Shown: in pieces, positions 44,566-52,224 of the stretch
Layout: each line of letters starts with the position of its first letter
Numbering within the stretch: position 1 is the stretch's first letter
DNA from: Gemmatimonadota bacterium
Lineage (GTDB): Bacteria > Gemmatimonadota > Gemmatimonadetes > Gemmatimonadales > Gemmatimonadaceae
Direction of reading: 5' to 3'
DNA length: 64,000 nt
NCBI GenBank assembly: GCA_021299375.1
Contig: JAJTGR010000055.1
Span: forward strand, 35,607-99,606
Position numbers and translations under genes: made by a program
The notes under the pieces: model-generated
Told to the model about the DNA's origin: nothing
The model's database searches: none
Seen by the model: only the letters and a program-made list of their open reading frames with translations

Positions 44566-47430
44566 GTGACGCAGCTCCTGCCCCTCGACCTCGCCGCGCG
44601 GCGCGCCGCCACGGCGTCCGGGACGTCGCTGGGTGCGCTTGCCGATGCGCTCGCCGCGGAGCTGGCTCCCCTGCTCGAGCGCTCGCTGCCCATCCCAACG
44701 CAGAAGGCGCGCCTCACGCGCATCGGCGGTCGTTGCCCCGACCACGGTCTGCTGCTCGAGTTCGACCCCTGGGCTCCGCACGACCATCGCTGCCCGCGCT
44801 GCGACATGGTGTACCGCGGCCGCGAACACGACGACTGGTGGGCGATGGGCGCACAGCTCTGGGTCGTGGAGCGGGCCGTGCACGCGGCCGCGCTCTTCGC
44901 GCTCCGCGGTGATCCCGCTCACAGCCGCCTCGCCTCCCGCATCCTCCGCGAACTCGCGATGCGCTACCCGACGTGGCCGAACCGCGACAACGTGCTTGGC
45001 CCCACGCGCCCGTTCTTCAGCACGTATCTCGAGTCCATCTGGCTGCTCAACGCCTGCCACGCGCTCGCGCTGCTGGAGTCCGCCGGGGTGTCGGACGTGG
45101 GCGGGATGGTGCGCGACCAGCTGCTGGCGCCGAGCGGCACGCTGATCGCGTCCTACCCCGAGGGGCGATCGAATCGGCAGGTATGGAACGAGGTGGCCGT
45201 GCTGTCGGCCTTGCACCTGCTCGGCGACACGCGGGCCTGCGAGCGGAGGCTCGAGGGCAACGGCTCGCTGCCCTGGTTGCTCGCGGAGGGACTGCTTGCC
45301 GACGGGAGCTGGTACGAAGGCGAGAACTATCACCAGTTCGCGCACCGGGGGCTCTGGTACGGGGTATACCTGCTGCGCGCACTGGGGCGGCCGCTCGTCC
45401 CCGCGCTCGACGCGCGTTTCCATGCGGGGTTCCTCACGCCCTTCGCGGGACTGCTGCCGGACGACACGCTTCCCTCACGGCGCGACTCCCCGTACGCCGT
45501 GTCGGTGCGCCAATGGCGCTACGCCGAATGGTGCGAGCTGGGGCATGCCCACCGGGCTGATCGGCGGCTCGCCGGGCTGCTGGCCCGATTGTATGACGGC
45601 ACGGGCGGTCCGCCCAGCGACGCGCGCCGTCGCTCCACGGCCGACGCGGAACGCAATGTCGCCTCGTCCATGCTGACGCGGGCTGACTGCTCGTGGCGGG
45701 CGTTGCTCATGGCATCGCCGGACCCCGTGCCGGCTGGTCAGTGGACCCCCGGGAGCGTCGTGCAGGCGCAGCAGGGGCTGGCGGTGTTGCGCCGCGAGTC
45801 GGGACGGATCTACGTGGCCCTCGAGGGGGGCATTGCGGGCGGAGGACACGGGCACCCCGACCGCCTGGCGCTCACGCTGCAGGCCGACGCGGAGCGCTGG
45901 TTGGACGACCCGGGTGCCGGCAGCTACGTGGAACGCACACTGCACTGGTATCGCAGTACACTCGCCCATCATGCGCCGCTGGTGAACGGGGCATCGCAAC
46001 CACCGGAACCGGCGCGCCTCCTCGCGTTCGAGGATCGGGGCGGGGCAGGCTGGGTGCGCAAGCGCGTCGATGAGCTCGCCCCCGGCGTGTCGGCGACCCG
46101 GACGGTCGTCGTCTGTGACGGCTACCTCGTCGACGTCCTCGATTGGGAGAGCGAAGCGGAGGTCACGTTGACGCTGCCGCTCGCCGGCCCGGCGGTCGTG
46201 CACGACATCGGGACCTGGCGGTCCGGCGAACGCGATGGGGCGGGGGGGCTCGAGGACGGGTACGACTTCGTGGACGATGTCGAGGAGGCGGTCCTCCCGC
46301 CGTCCTCGGACGTGGCGGTGTTCACCTTCGATGCGATCGCCCACGGGGGTGCGGGGGCCCCGCCGCCGCCGTCCGGGCGTCGCATGCGCGCCTGGTACGC
46401 CACGCACGGCGCGAGCACCCTCTGGCGTGCCTCGACCCCGGGTGTCCCCGGAACGCGCTCGACGCTCCGCCATCTGCTCGATCAACAGGGGCGCCGCGGC
46501 TGCATCGTCGGGGTGTGGAGCTGGTCACGCGCTGGCGCGGAGGATCTGGAGGTGGCCCGGGTGCACCTCACGCCGCAGGCGACGCCGCTGGTGCAGATCA
46601 CCACGCGCGATGGCACCGTCGCCTCGCATGAGCCGGCGCCGCACGGCTGGCACATCGGCCTGCTCGCCCGGCATGCACGCAGTAGTATCGATCTCGAAGG
46701 GTTGGTCGCCGATGCGGCGGTCGCTGGTGAGAACGACCGGCGCGACGAGGAGCGCCTGGCGCGTGGTGCCGTGCCGGTCGTGCGCGTCCCCCGGGTGCCC
46801 GTCAGCGCGGTGGACGGACCGCTCACGACGGCGCTGACTGGTGCGCACCACGTTCGACTTGGCCACGAGGCCTACGTGCCCACCGAGGAGCCCTGGGGTG
46901 ATGCCAACGCCCCCGCCGCCAGCGTGTGGCTGGCCCATACCGAGTCGGCGTTGATTGTGCGGGTAGCCATGGAGTCGGGGCACGGCATCGTCACGCCGGG
47001 CGGCTCGGTCGCGTCCATGCCCGACAATCCGCTGGACAACGAGCGCGCCGACGTGAACGCCGACGGACTGCAATGCTACGTCCGTGGCGCGGCCGACCGT
47101 GCCTGGCGCGCAGCCGTACTCGTGGTCCCTGTGGTCGGGCACGCCGCGCCGCCGGCGGCGCGCGTGACCTCGCTGGTAACCAACGGTGCCATTCCCACAT
47201 GCGCCGCGGCATCGCGCAGCGATGGTCGTGGGTGGTGGATGCAGCTGGCGTGGCCGCTGGAAGCACTCCCCGATCGTGAAACCGTGCACGTCGACCTGGT
47301 GCTCAACGAGCGGCCACCGGACCGGGCACGGCGCCGCGGACAGCTGGTGCTCAGCGGGGGCGGGGGATTCGGTTACCTGCGCGGCGACCGCCATCCGCCG
47401 TCGCACGGGTGGGTGCTGCACCTCGCGTGA
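44566..47430 (+). CDS. Heparinase II/III-like protein with CBM9-like C-terminal domain
   Basis: This 954-residue protein uses a GTG start at 44566. The N-terminal part has a small Cys-rich site (GRCPDHG, then CPRCDMVYRG) and a helical toroid region (ELAMRYPTWPNRDN; WLLNACHALALLESAG). The middle holds the heparinase II/III-like GGHGHPDRLALTLQADAERW and HAPLVNGASQP, typical of the beta-sandwich of PL15/PL17/PL21-like lyases. The last 190 residues (SVWLAHTESALIVRVAMESG; DNERADVNADGLQCYV) look like a CBM9-type carbohydrate-binding module. No signal peptide is seen, so it may act in the cytoplasm on imported glycans. Whether it is an active lyase is unproven. Confidence 0.8.
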   Translation: MTQLLPLDLAARRAATASGTSLGALADALAAELAPLLERSLPIPTQKARLTRIGGRCPDHGLLLEFDPWAPHDHRCPRCDMVYRGREHDDWWAMGAQLWVVERAVHAAALFALRGDPAHSRLASRILRELAMRYPTWPNRDNVLGPTRPFFSTYLESIWLLNACHALALLESAGVSDVGGMVRDQLLAPSGTLIASYPEGRSNRQVWNEVAVLSALHLLGDTRACERRLEGNGSLPWLLAEGLLADGSWYEGENYHQFAHRGLWYGVYLLRALGRPLVPALDARFHAGFLTPFAGLLPDDTLPSRRDSPYAVSVRQWRYAEWCELGHAHRADRRLAGLLARLYDGTGGPPSDARRRSTADAERNVASSMLTRADCSWRALLMASPDPVPAGQWTPGSVVQAQQGLAVLRRESGRIYVALEGGIAGGGHGHPDRLALTLQADAERWLDDPGAGSYVERTLHWYRSTLAHHAPLVNGASQPPEPARLLAFEDRGGAGWVRKRVDELAPGVSATRTVVVCDGYLVDVLDWESEAEVTLTLPLAGPAVVHDIGTWRSGERDGAGGLEDGYDFVDDVEEAVLPPSSDVAVFTFDAIAHGGAGAPPPPSGRRMRAWYATHGASTLWRASTPGVPGTRSTLRHLLDQQGRRGCIVGVWSWSRAGAEDLEVARVHLTPQATPLVQITTRDGTVASHEPAPHGWHIGLLARHARSSIDLEGLVADAAVAGENDRRDEERLARGAVPVVRVPRVPVSAVDGPLTTALTGAHHVRLGHEAYVPTEEPWGDANAPAASVWLAHTESALIVRVAMESGHGIVTPGGSVASMPDNPLDNERADVNADGLQCYVRGAADRAWRAAVLVVPVVGHAAPPAARVTSLVTNGAIPTCAAASRSDGRGWWMQLAWPLEALPDRETVHVDLVLNERPPDRARRRGQLVLSGGGGFGYLRGDRHPPSHGWVLHLA

Positions 47431-47475
47431 GTGCCGTGCGACACCGGGCACGTGCACCGGCGCTATCTTTCGCCC

Positions 47476-48282
47476 ATGGCTGACTCCCTTCTCGCCGCCG
47501 TCACGGTGGTGCTGTACGAATCGCAGGATCCCATCAACATCGGCGCGGTCGTCCGCGCCATGAAGAACATGGGGGTGAGCGACCTGCGGCTCATTCGTCC
47601 GTGCGCCTACGACCCGAATCGCATCGAGCAGGTGGCCCACGATACTCGCGATCTCGTGGAGCGTATCCGCCACGTTGATACCATCGACGAGGCGCTGGCC
47701 GACTGCACGTATGTGGTGGGCTTCTCCGGCCGTCGTCAGGCGGCCCGGTGGCCGCGGCACACGCCGCGCTCTGCCGCCGTCGATCTGCTCGAACATGCGC
47801 AGGCGGGGCGCGTCGCCATCATGTTCGGGCGCGAGGATCATGGGTTGCCCAACGAGGCGCTCGATCGTTCGCACGCCATCTGCACGATCCCCACCACCGA
47901 ACACTTCTCGCTCAACGTGGCACAGGCGTGCCTGCTGGGGCTGTACGAACTGCACCTGCTCGCCGGCGATGCCACCAAGAAGATCCCCGCCCCGCGGCAT
48001 GCCAAGGGGACGCCGACCAAGGAAGAGTACGAGCGCACGTTCGACGACATGCGCAACGCGCTCGAGGCGATCGCGTACTTCAAGACGCGCAACGAAGAGC
48101 TGATGATGCGCACGTTCCGTTCGCTGGTGTTCCGGGCCAACCCCGACCAGCGCGAGCTGCTGATCCTGCGCACGGCGAGCATCGAAGTCCTGCGCACCAT
48201 CGAGCGCGAATCCCGCCGTGCCGTCCAGCGTGCGCTCGCCGACGCAGGCAGGCAGGGTGCCGAGGTGGAGCAGGACGCGTGA
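47476..48282 (+). CDS. trmJ: TrmJ-like tRNA ribose methyltransferase (SpoU/TrmH family)
   Basis: This is a SPOUT-class enzyme that methylates the 2'-O of nucleotide 32 in several tRNAs, using S-adenosylmethionine. The 268 residues from the ATG at 47476 contain the SPOUT motifs: PINIGAVVRAMKNMGVSDL (motif 1, with Asn21 and Arg27), IMFGREDHGLPNEAL (motif 2) and FSLNVAQACLLGLYEL (motif 3, the knot loop). The C-terminal extension with many Arg and Glu residues is typical of TrmJ and helps in tRNA binding. An upstream ATG at 47431 would only add a weak leader. It overlaps the aminotransferase gene by 4 bases, although no functional link is apparent. Confidence 0.88.
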   Translation: MADSLLAAVTVVLYESQDPINIGAVVRAMKNMGVSDLRLIRPCAYDPNRIEQVAHDTRDLVERIRHVDTIDEALADCTYVVGFSGRRQAARWPRHTPRSAAVDLLEHAQAGRVAIMFGREDHGLPNEALDRSHAICTIPTTEHFSLNVAQACLLGLYELHLLAGDATKKIPAPRHAKGTPTKEEYERTFDDMRNALEAIAYFKTRNEELMMRTFRSLVFRANPDQRELLILRTASIEVLRTIERESRRAVQRALADAGRQGAEVEQDA

Positions 48283-49517
48283 GTCGCGCCGTGGCGTTTG
48301 GCGATGCGCCCGACGATTGGCGTACGCGCGCGGTGGACGCCATTCCCGGCGGCTGCTCCACCGGCAGCAAACGGCCCATCGCCCTGTATGGGACACGCGC
48401 GGCCGACCCCGGAGTCCCCTCGCACTACGACCGAGCCGAGGGGTGCCGCGTGTGGTCGACCGATGGGCGGCGGTTCGTGGACTGCGGCATGGCGCTTGGT
48501 GCGGTCGGCATTGGCTATGCGGATCCCGCCGTCACGCGGGCGGTGCAGGAGGCGGCCGCACAGGGCAACGTCTCGTCGCTGCCGCACCGACTCGAAGTGG
48601 AGGTCGCCGAGGCCCTGATCGAGGTCATCCCGAGCGCCGAGCAGGTCCGCTTCCTGCGCACGGGGGCCGAAGCCACCGCGGCCGCGGTACGCATCGCGCG
48701 CGCGGTCACTGGCCGGGAGCGCCTCATCGCCTGCGGCTACTTCGGATGGTTCGACTGGAGCAGCGATGCTGTCGGGGTGCCGGCGTCCGTGCGCGAGGCC
48801 GTGACCTGGGTGCCGTTCAACGATGTCCCCGCCCTCGAGGCGGCCCTCGATGCGGGTGAGCTGCCGGCGGCGATCATCATCGAGCCGCTGGTCCACGAGG
48901 TCGCCGGTGACGCCTGGCTGACAGCCGCGCGCCGCGGAGCTGACCGGGTGGGTGCGGTACTGATCTTCGACGAGATCAAGACGGCGTTCCGTGTACGCAC
49001 GGGCGGCGTGCAGGCGCTCACCGGCATCGTTCCCGATCTGTCGACCATCGGCAAGGCGCTGGCCAACGGGTATCCACTGGCTGCGGTCGTCGGGCGCGCC
49101 GCCGTCATGGATGCGGCGACGCAGACCTGGATCTCCTCCACGGCGGCCGCTGAAACCACCGGACTGGCAGCCGCCCGCGCGGTGCTCGCGTGGCACGATC
49201 AGGTCGACGTCTGCGGACGCATGGCGGCGTCCGGGGCACAACTCCGGACGATCATCGGGGCCGCGCTGGTCGATGCGCCGTGGGTGGGTGTATGCGCGGA
49301 GGGACCTCCCGTCATGTGGCGCCTCACCGCGGACCTGCCGGAGCGGCTCGATGCCCTCGTCGCGGCGGCGGCGCGGCACGGTATACTGCTCAAGCGCGGC
49401 GCATACCAGTTCGGAGCCGTCGCGCACGACGAGGCCGCGTTCGCCGACATCGCTCAGGCCTTGCCCGTCGTTGTGGACGCACTGCGGCCGGAACTTCAAC
49501 GCATGGGGGACCCGTGA
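48279..49517 (+). CDS. Class III aminotransferase (glutamate-1-semialdehyde-aminomutase-like)
   Basis: The 412-residue protein starts at the GTG 48279, overlapping the trmJ stop by four bases (GTGA). It is a fold I PLP enzyme: MALGAVGIGYADPAV, LRTGAEATAAAVRIARAVTG for the PLP phosphate region, HEVAGDAWLTA, LIFDEIKTAFRVRTGG with the aspartate that pairs with the pyridine nitrogen, and STIGKALANGYPLAAVVG with Lys259 as Schiff-base lysine. It resembles glutamate-1-semialdehyde aminomutase but haem enzymes are not nearby and several GSAM positions differ. A role in degrading an amino sugar or unusual amino acid, together with the adjacent amidohydrolases, fits the neighbourhood. Confidence 0.87.
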   Translation: MSRAVAFGDAPDDWRTRAVDAIPGGCSTGSKRPIALYGTRAADPGVPSHYDRAEGCRVWSTDGRRFVDCGMALGAVGIGYADPAVTRAVQEAAAQGNVSSLPHRLEVEVAEALIEVIPSAEQVRFLRTGAEATAAAVRIARAVTGRERLIACGYFGWFDWSSDAVGVPASVREAVTWVPFNDVPALEAALDAGELPAAIIIEPLVHEVAGDAWLTAARRGADRVGAVLIFDEIKTAFRVRTGGVQALTGIVPDLSTIGKALANGYPLAAVVGRAAVMDAATQTWISSTAAAETTGLAAARAVLAWHDQVDVCGRMAASGAQLRTIIGAALVDAPWVGVCAEGPPVMWRLTADLPERLDALVAAAARHGILLKRGAYQFGAVAHDEAAFADIAQALPVVVDALRPELQRMGDP

Positions 49518-50392
49518 CGGCGATGACTGCGGTAGACGTTCCGCTCGGCGGCCCTGAGCCGCTCATCGACCCCCACGCGCACTTTCTCACACCGCACACC
49601 AATCGTGGTGACTGGGCGCGCTACAATCGCTCGCGGCTCGACAGCGGCGAGCGGATGGGGGTCCGCTGCCACGTCGCATCCATTCTCGGGTCGTGGGGGT
49701 ACACGTCGCCCACCTACTTCGCGTCGCCCCGCGATCAGAGTGTCGCCAACGACTTCATGTACGACCTCGTCGACGCCGAGGGGCCGCGGGTGCGGGCGTG
49801 GGTCGCGGTGAACCCGAACTTCACCGATCATGCACTTGCCGAGATCGAACGGGGCCTGGCGCGTGGTGCCGTCGGCATCAAGCTCGCGGCCGGGCGCCGC
49901 ACCACCGACTTCGCGGTGCTCGATGCCATCGCCCAGGCCGCGGCAGACCATCGGATTCCGGTGCTGCAGCACATCTGGCAGCATCGCCGCCGCGACTGGC
50001 CCAATCAGGATGCGTCCGACGGCGTGGAGCTCGCGCGCCTGGCGGCTCGGCACCCGACGGTCACCTTCCTGCTGGCGCACATTGGCGGTGGTGGCGACTG
50101 GGCGCACACCAATCCGGCCGTCCTCGATACGCCCAACATCGTCATGGACCTCTCGGGAAGCGGCATCGATCGCGGCATGATCGATGAGGCGTTGCGCTGG
50201 GTCGGGGCCTCGCGGCTGCTCTGGGCGGCCGACCTCACGTTGTGCACCGGGCTCACCAAGCTGCGGGCGCTGGCCCACACCGGGGCGAGCGCCGACGACC
50301 TCGCCGACATGCGATGGCGCAATGCCGTGCGGATCTTCCCGCCGGGGACCTTCGACGCGGCGCTGGCCGCCACCCGGGCAGGTCTCCCATGA
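49514..50392 (+). CDS. Amidohydrolase-2 family metal-dependent hydrolase
   Basis: The 292-residue product (GTG 49514, overlapping the aminotransferase stop; ATG 49523 is an alternative) is an amidohydrolase 2/ACMSD-like TIM barrel. PLIDPHAHFLTPH carries the first metal pair, GIKLAAGRRTTDF the bridging-strand region, VLQHIWQHRR and FLLAHIGGGGDW the further histidines, and LLWAADLTLCTG the last aspartate. Relatives hydrolyse amides or decarboxylate cyclic acids. It overlaps the next gene by ATGA. No signal peptide is present, so it acts in the cytoplasm, probably in the same pathway as the aminotransferase. Confidence 0.86.
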   Translation: MTAMTAVDVPLGGPEPLIDPHAHFLTPHTNRGDWARYNRSRLDSGERMGVRCHVASILGSWGYTSPTYFASPRDQSVANDFMYDLVDAEGPRVRAWVAVNPNFTDHALAEIERGLARGAVGIKLAAGRRTTDFAVLDAIAQAAADHRIPVLQHIWQHRRRDWPNQDASDGVELARLAARHPTVTFLLAHIGGGGDWAHTNPAVLDTPNIVMDLSGSGIDRGMIDEALRWVGASRLLWAADLTLCTGLTKLRALAHTGASADDLADMRWRNAVRIFPPGTFDAALAATRAGLP

Positions 50393-51225
50393 CGGACATC
50401 GGGGGGCGCCCCATCGACGTGTCGGCGTGGATCGGCGGGTATCCGTTTCGGCACGTGCCGCATCCCGACCCGGACGTGTTGGTTCGGGTGCTCGCGCGCG
50501 AAGGATTCGCTGGCGCCTGGGTCGGGCATCTGCCCGGGGCCTTCCACCGTGATCCCGTCCCCAGCAACCGGGCGCTGTTGGCGCTGCTGGCCCCGTTCCG
50601 CACGGTGCTCCACCCGACCCCGATCGTGCGTCCCGACTGGCCTCGATGGGAGCGGATGCTGAGCGAGGCGGTGGCCGAAGGTGCGCCCGCGGTTCGGGCG
50701 TACCCGACCCTGTGGGGGATGGGGCCGGGCCACCCGGCAATGGCCGAATTGGCGGTGGCCTGCGGCGAAGCCGGGGTGGCGCTGCATCTCACGGTCCGGT
50801 TCGAGGACCTCCGCCAGCGCCATGCCCTCGATGCGGCGGGGGACCTGTCGGCCGCGGCGGTGCGGCATCTGGCACGGCTGCCACGCTCGTGTGCCCAGCT
50901 GGTGGTGGCCGGGGCAGGGCGCGAGTTCATCGAGGAGGTGCACTGGGGCCTCACCGCCCACGAGCAGCAGCGGGTGTGGTACGACTGGCACTGGCTCTGG
51001 GGGCCCCCGGAGGACCACTTCGCTCACCTCGTGCAGACGATCGGTGCCGAGCGGCTGGCGTGGAGCAGTTGGTGGCCCCTCCGGCTGACCCAGCAGGCGC
51101 AGGCGCTGGTCGATCTGCTGCCAACTGGGCCGGTGAACGAAAGCCCACGGGCCTCCTTCGCCGATGGCCGGCGCATCGCCGAGGCGGCCCGCTCCGCCGC
51201 CGCCGTCGCCCGCTCCCCCGGGTGA
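50389..51225 (+). CDS. Degenerate amidohydrolase-like TIM-barrel protein
   Basis: The 278-residue protein starts at the ATG 50389, overlapping the previous stop. It resembles its amidohydrolase neighbour in length and ending (ADGRRIAEAA) and has VSAWIGGYPFRHVPHPDPDV at the place of the first metal motif, where the expected HxH is not found. Central histidines remain (LTVRFEDLRQRH, EVHWGLTAHEQQR, DWHWLWGPPEDHF), so another metal or active-site arrangement is possible. It may be an enzyme with altered chemistry or a partner subunit of the preceding hydrolase. It ends the aminotransferase-amidohydrolase transcript. Confidence 0.7.
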   Translation: MTDIGGRPIDVSAWIGGYPFRHVPHPDPDVLVRVLAREGFAGAWVGHLPGAFHRDPVPSNRALLALLAPFRTVLHPTPIVRPDWPRWERMLSEAVAEGAPAVRAYPTLWGMGPGHPAMAELAVACGEAGVALHLTVRFEDLRQRHALDAAGDLSAAAVRHLARLPRSCAQLVVAGAGREFIEEVHWGLTAHEQQRVWYDWHWLWGPPEDHFAHLVQTIGAERLAWSSWWPLRLTQQAQALVDLLPTGPVNESPRASFADGRRIAEAARSAAAVARSPG

Positions 51226-51582
51226 ATGGCGCGCGATTCCTGCCGGGACGAACGTGGGAACCGGTCGCGCGGCCACCCGTTCTCCACATGAGCGTTTGAT
51301 GTCGGGAGACTCCCGCGCATTTGCACGCACAGGGCAGACGGAGGGCTTCGTCCCGCACTTGCGTACAAATACGGCCCCGGTCATACTACGCGCTTGCAAA
51401 AATTTTGGTGACAGCGACTTACACGGCTGACTCGGCTTTCCTCGGTCGGTACCGCCGTGTCGTCCTCGGACCGCATGACCACGTCTCTGCCTTGCACCGC
51501 GGCAAGGGAGGTCGAGTGTCATGCATGTCGTATGTCGGCCTCCACCTACGCCTTCACCGGCACACCTTACCGGCACGATTCG
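51226..51582 (+). promoter_or_regulatory. Intergenic region upstream of the act operon with a candidate promoter
   Basis: These 357 bases contain no convincing gene. A sigma-70-like candidate promoter is TTGCGT (51359-51364), then 17 bases, then CATACT (51382-51387). Just after it is the A/T-rich patch TTGCAAAAATTTTGG. A partial inverted repeat near 51302-51316 (CGGGAGACTCCCG) precedes them. GGGAGG at 51506-51511 lies too far upstream of the chosen ActA start to be its RBS. The long leader could carry regulation. Confidence 0.45.
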
Positions 51583-52200
51583 ATGACGGTCAAGAAGAAG
51601 TGGACAGTGATCCCCGGGTTCCTTGCCCTTGCTGCGGCCGCCACGTTGCTGTCGGCGTACAGTGGGGCCTCGACGTCGCAGGGTGCGATCGTCGAGCAGC
51701 CCGTCAAATTCGTCCACGCGCCGCACGTGCAGAAAGCGGGCATGAACTGCCTCTACTGCCATAGCGCCGCCAACAAGGCGCCCGATCCGGGCAACGCCTC
51801 GGTCTCCACCTGCATGGGCTGCCACACGCTGGTCAAGCCGCAGTCCGCCGAAATCAAGAAGATCGCGGCGTACTACCAGAAGGGGCAGCCCATCCCGTGG
51901 AACCGCGTGCACAAGGTGCCGGACTACGTGCAGTTCCCGCACATGCGTCACGTGAACGCCGGCGTGACCTGCCAGACGTGCCACGGTCAGATCCAGAACC
52001 AGGGCGCGCAGGGGCCGGACACCAACTATGTCCCCGTGCAGCAGGTGAACTCGCTCAACATGGGCTGGTGCATCAACTGCCACGTGCAGGGCTACAAGCC
52101 CGCCGAAGGGGCACGTCTGGCTGGCCAGAAGGTGACGCCCGAGCTGGAAGCGATGCCCGCCAAGAAGGCGCGCTACGATTGCGCCGTCTGCCACTACTGA
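51583..52200 (+). CDS. actA: Alternative complex III subunit ActA, pentaheme cytochrome c
   Basis: ActA is the periplasmic multihaem subunit of the quinol-oxidising alternative complex III and passes electrons toward a cytochrome oxidase. The 205-residue product has a signal anchor (KKKWTVIPGFLALAAAATLL) followed by five CxxCH haem motifs: CLYCH, CMGCH, CQTCH, CINCH and CAVCH. FVHAPHVQKAGMNCLYCH and FPHMRHVNAGVTCQTCH hold probable distal histidines. The ATG at 51583 gives the standard basic-plus-hydrophobic start; an ATG at 51532 is an in-frame alternative. It is the first of six act genes. Confidence 0.92.
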   Translation: MTVKKKWTVIPGFLALAAAATLLSAYSGASTSQGAIVEQPVKFVHAPHVQKAGMNCLYCHSAANKAPDPGNASVSTCMGCHTLVKPQSAEIKKIAAYYQKGQPIPWNRVHKVPDYVQFPHMRHVNAGVTCQTCHGQIQNQGAQGPDTNYVPVQQVNSLNMGWCINCHVQGYKPAEGARLAGQKVTPELEAMPAKKARYDCAVCHY

Positions 52201-52224
52201 TCATCCGCTGACCCCTCGATCACG

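Noticed and set aside
48279..49517. Calling the class III aminotransferase hemL.
   Set aside because: It resembles glutamate-1-semialdehyde aminomutase in fold, but its neighbours are amidohydrolases and not haem genes, and the usual HemL signatures are only partly met.
47431..51225. Reading trmJ as part of the amino-sugar or amino-acid pathway because of its overlap with the aminotransferase.
   Set aside because: TrmJ is a tRNA modification enzyme; overlap shows co-transcription at most, so it was not used as evidence for the pathway.
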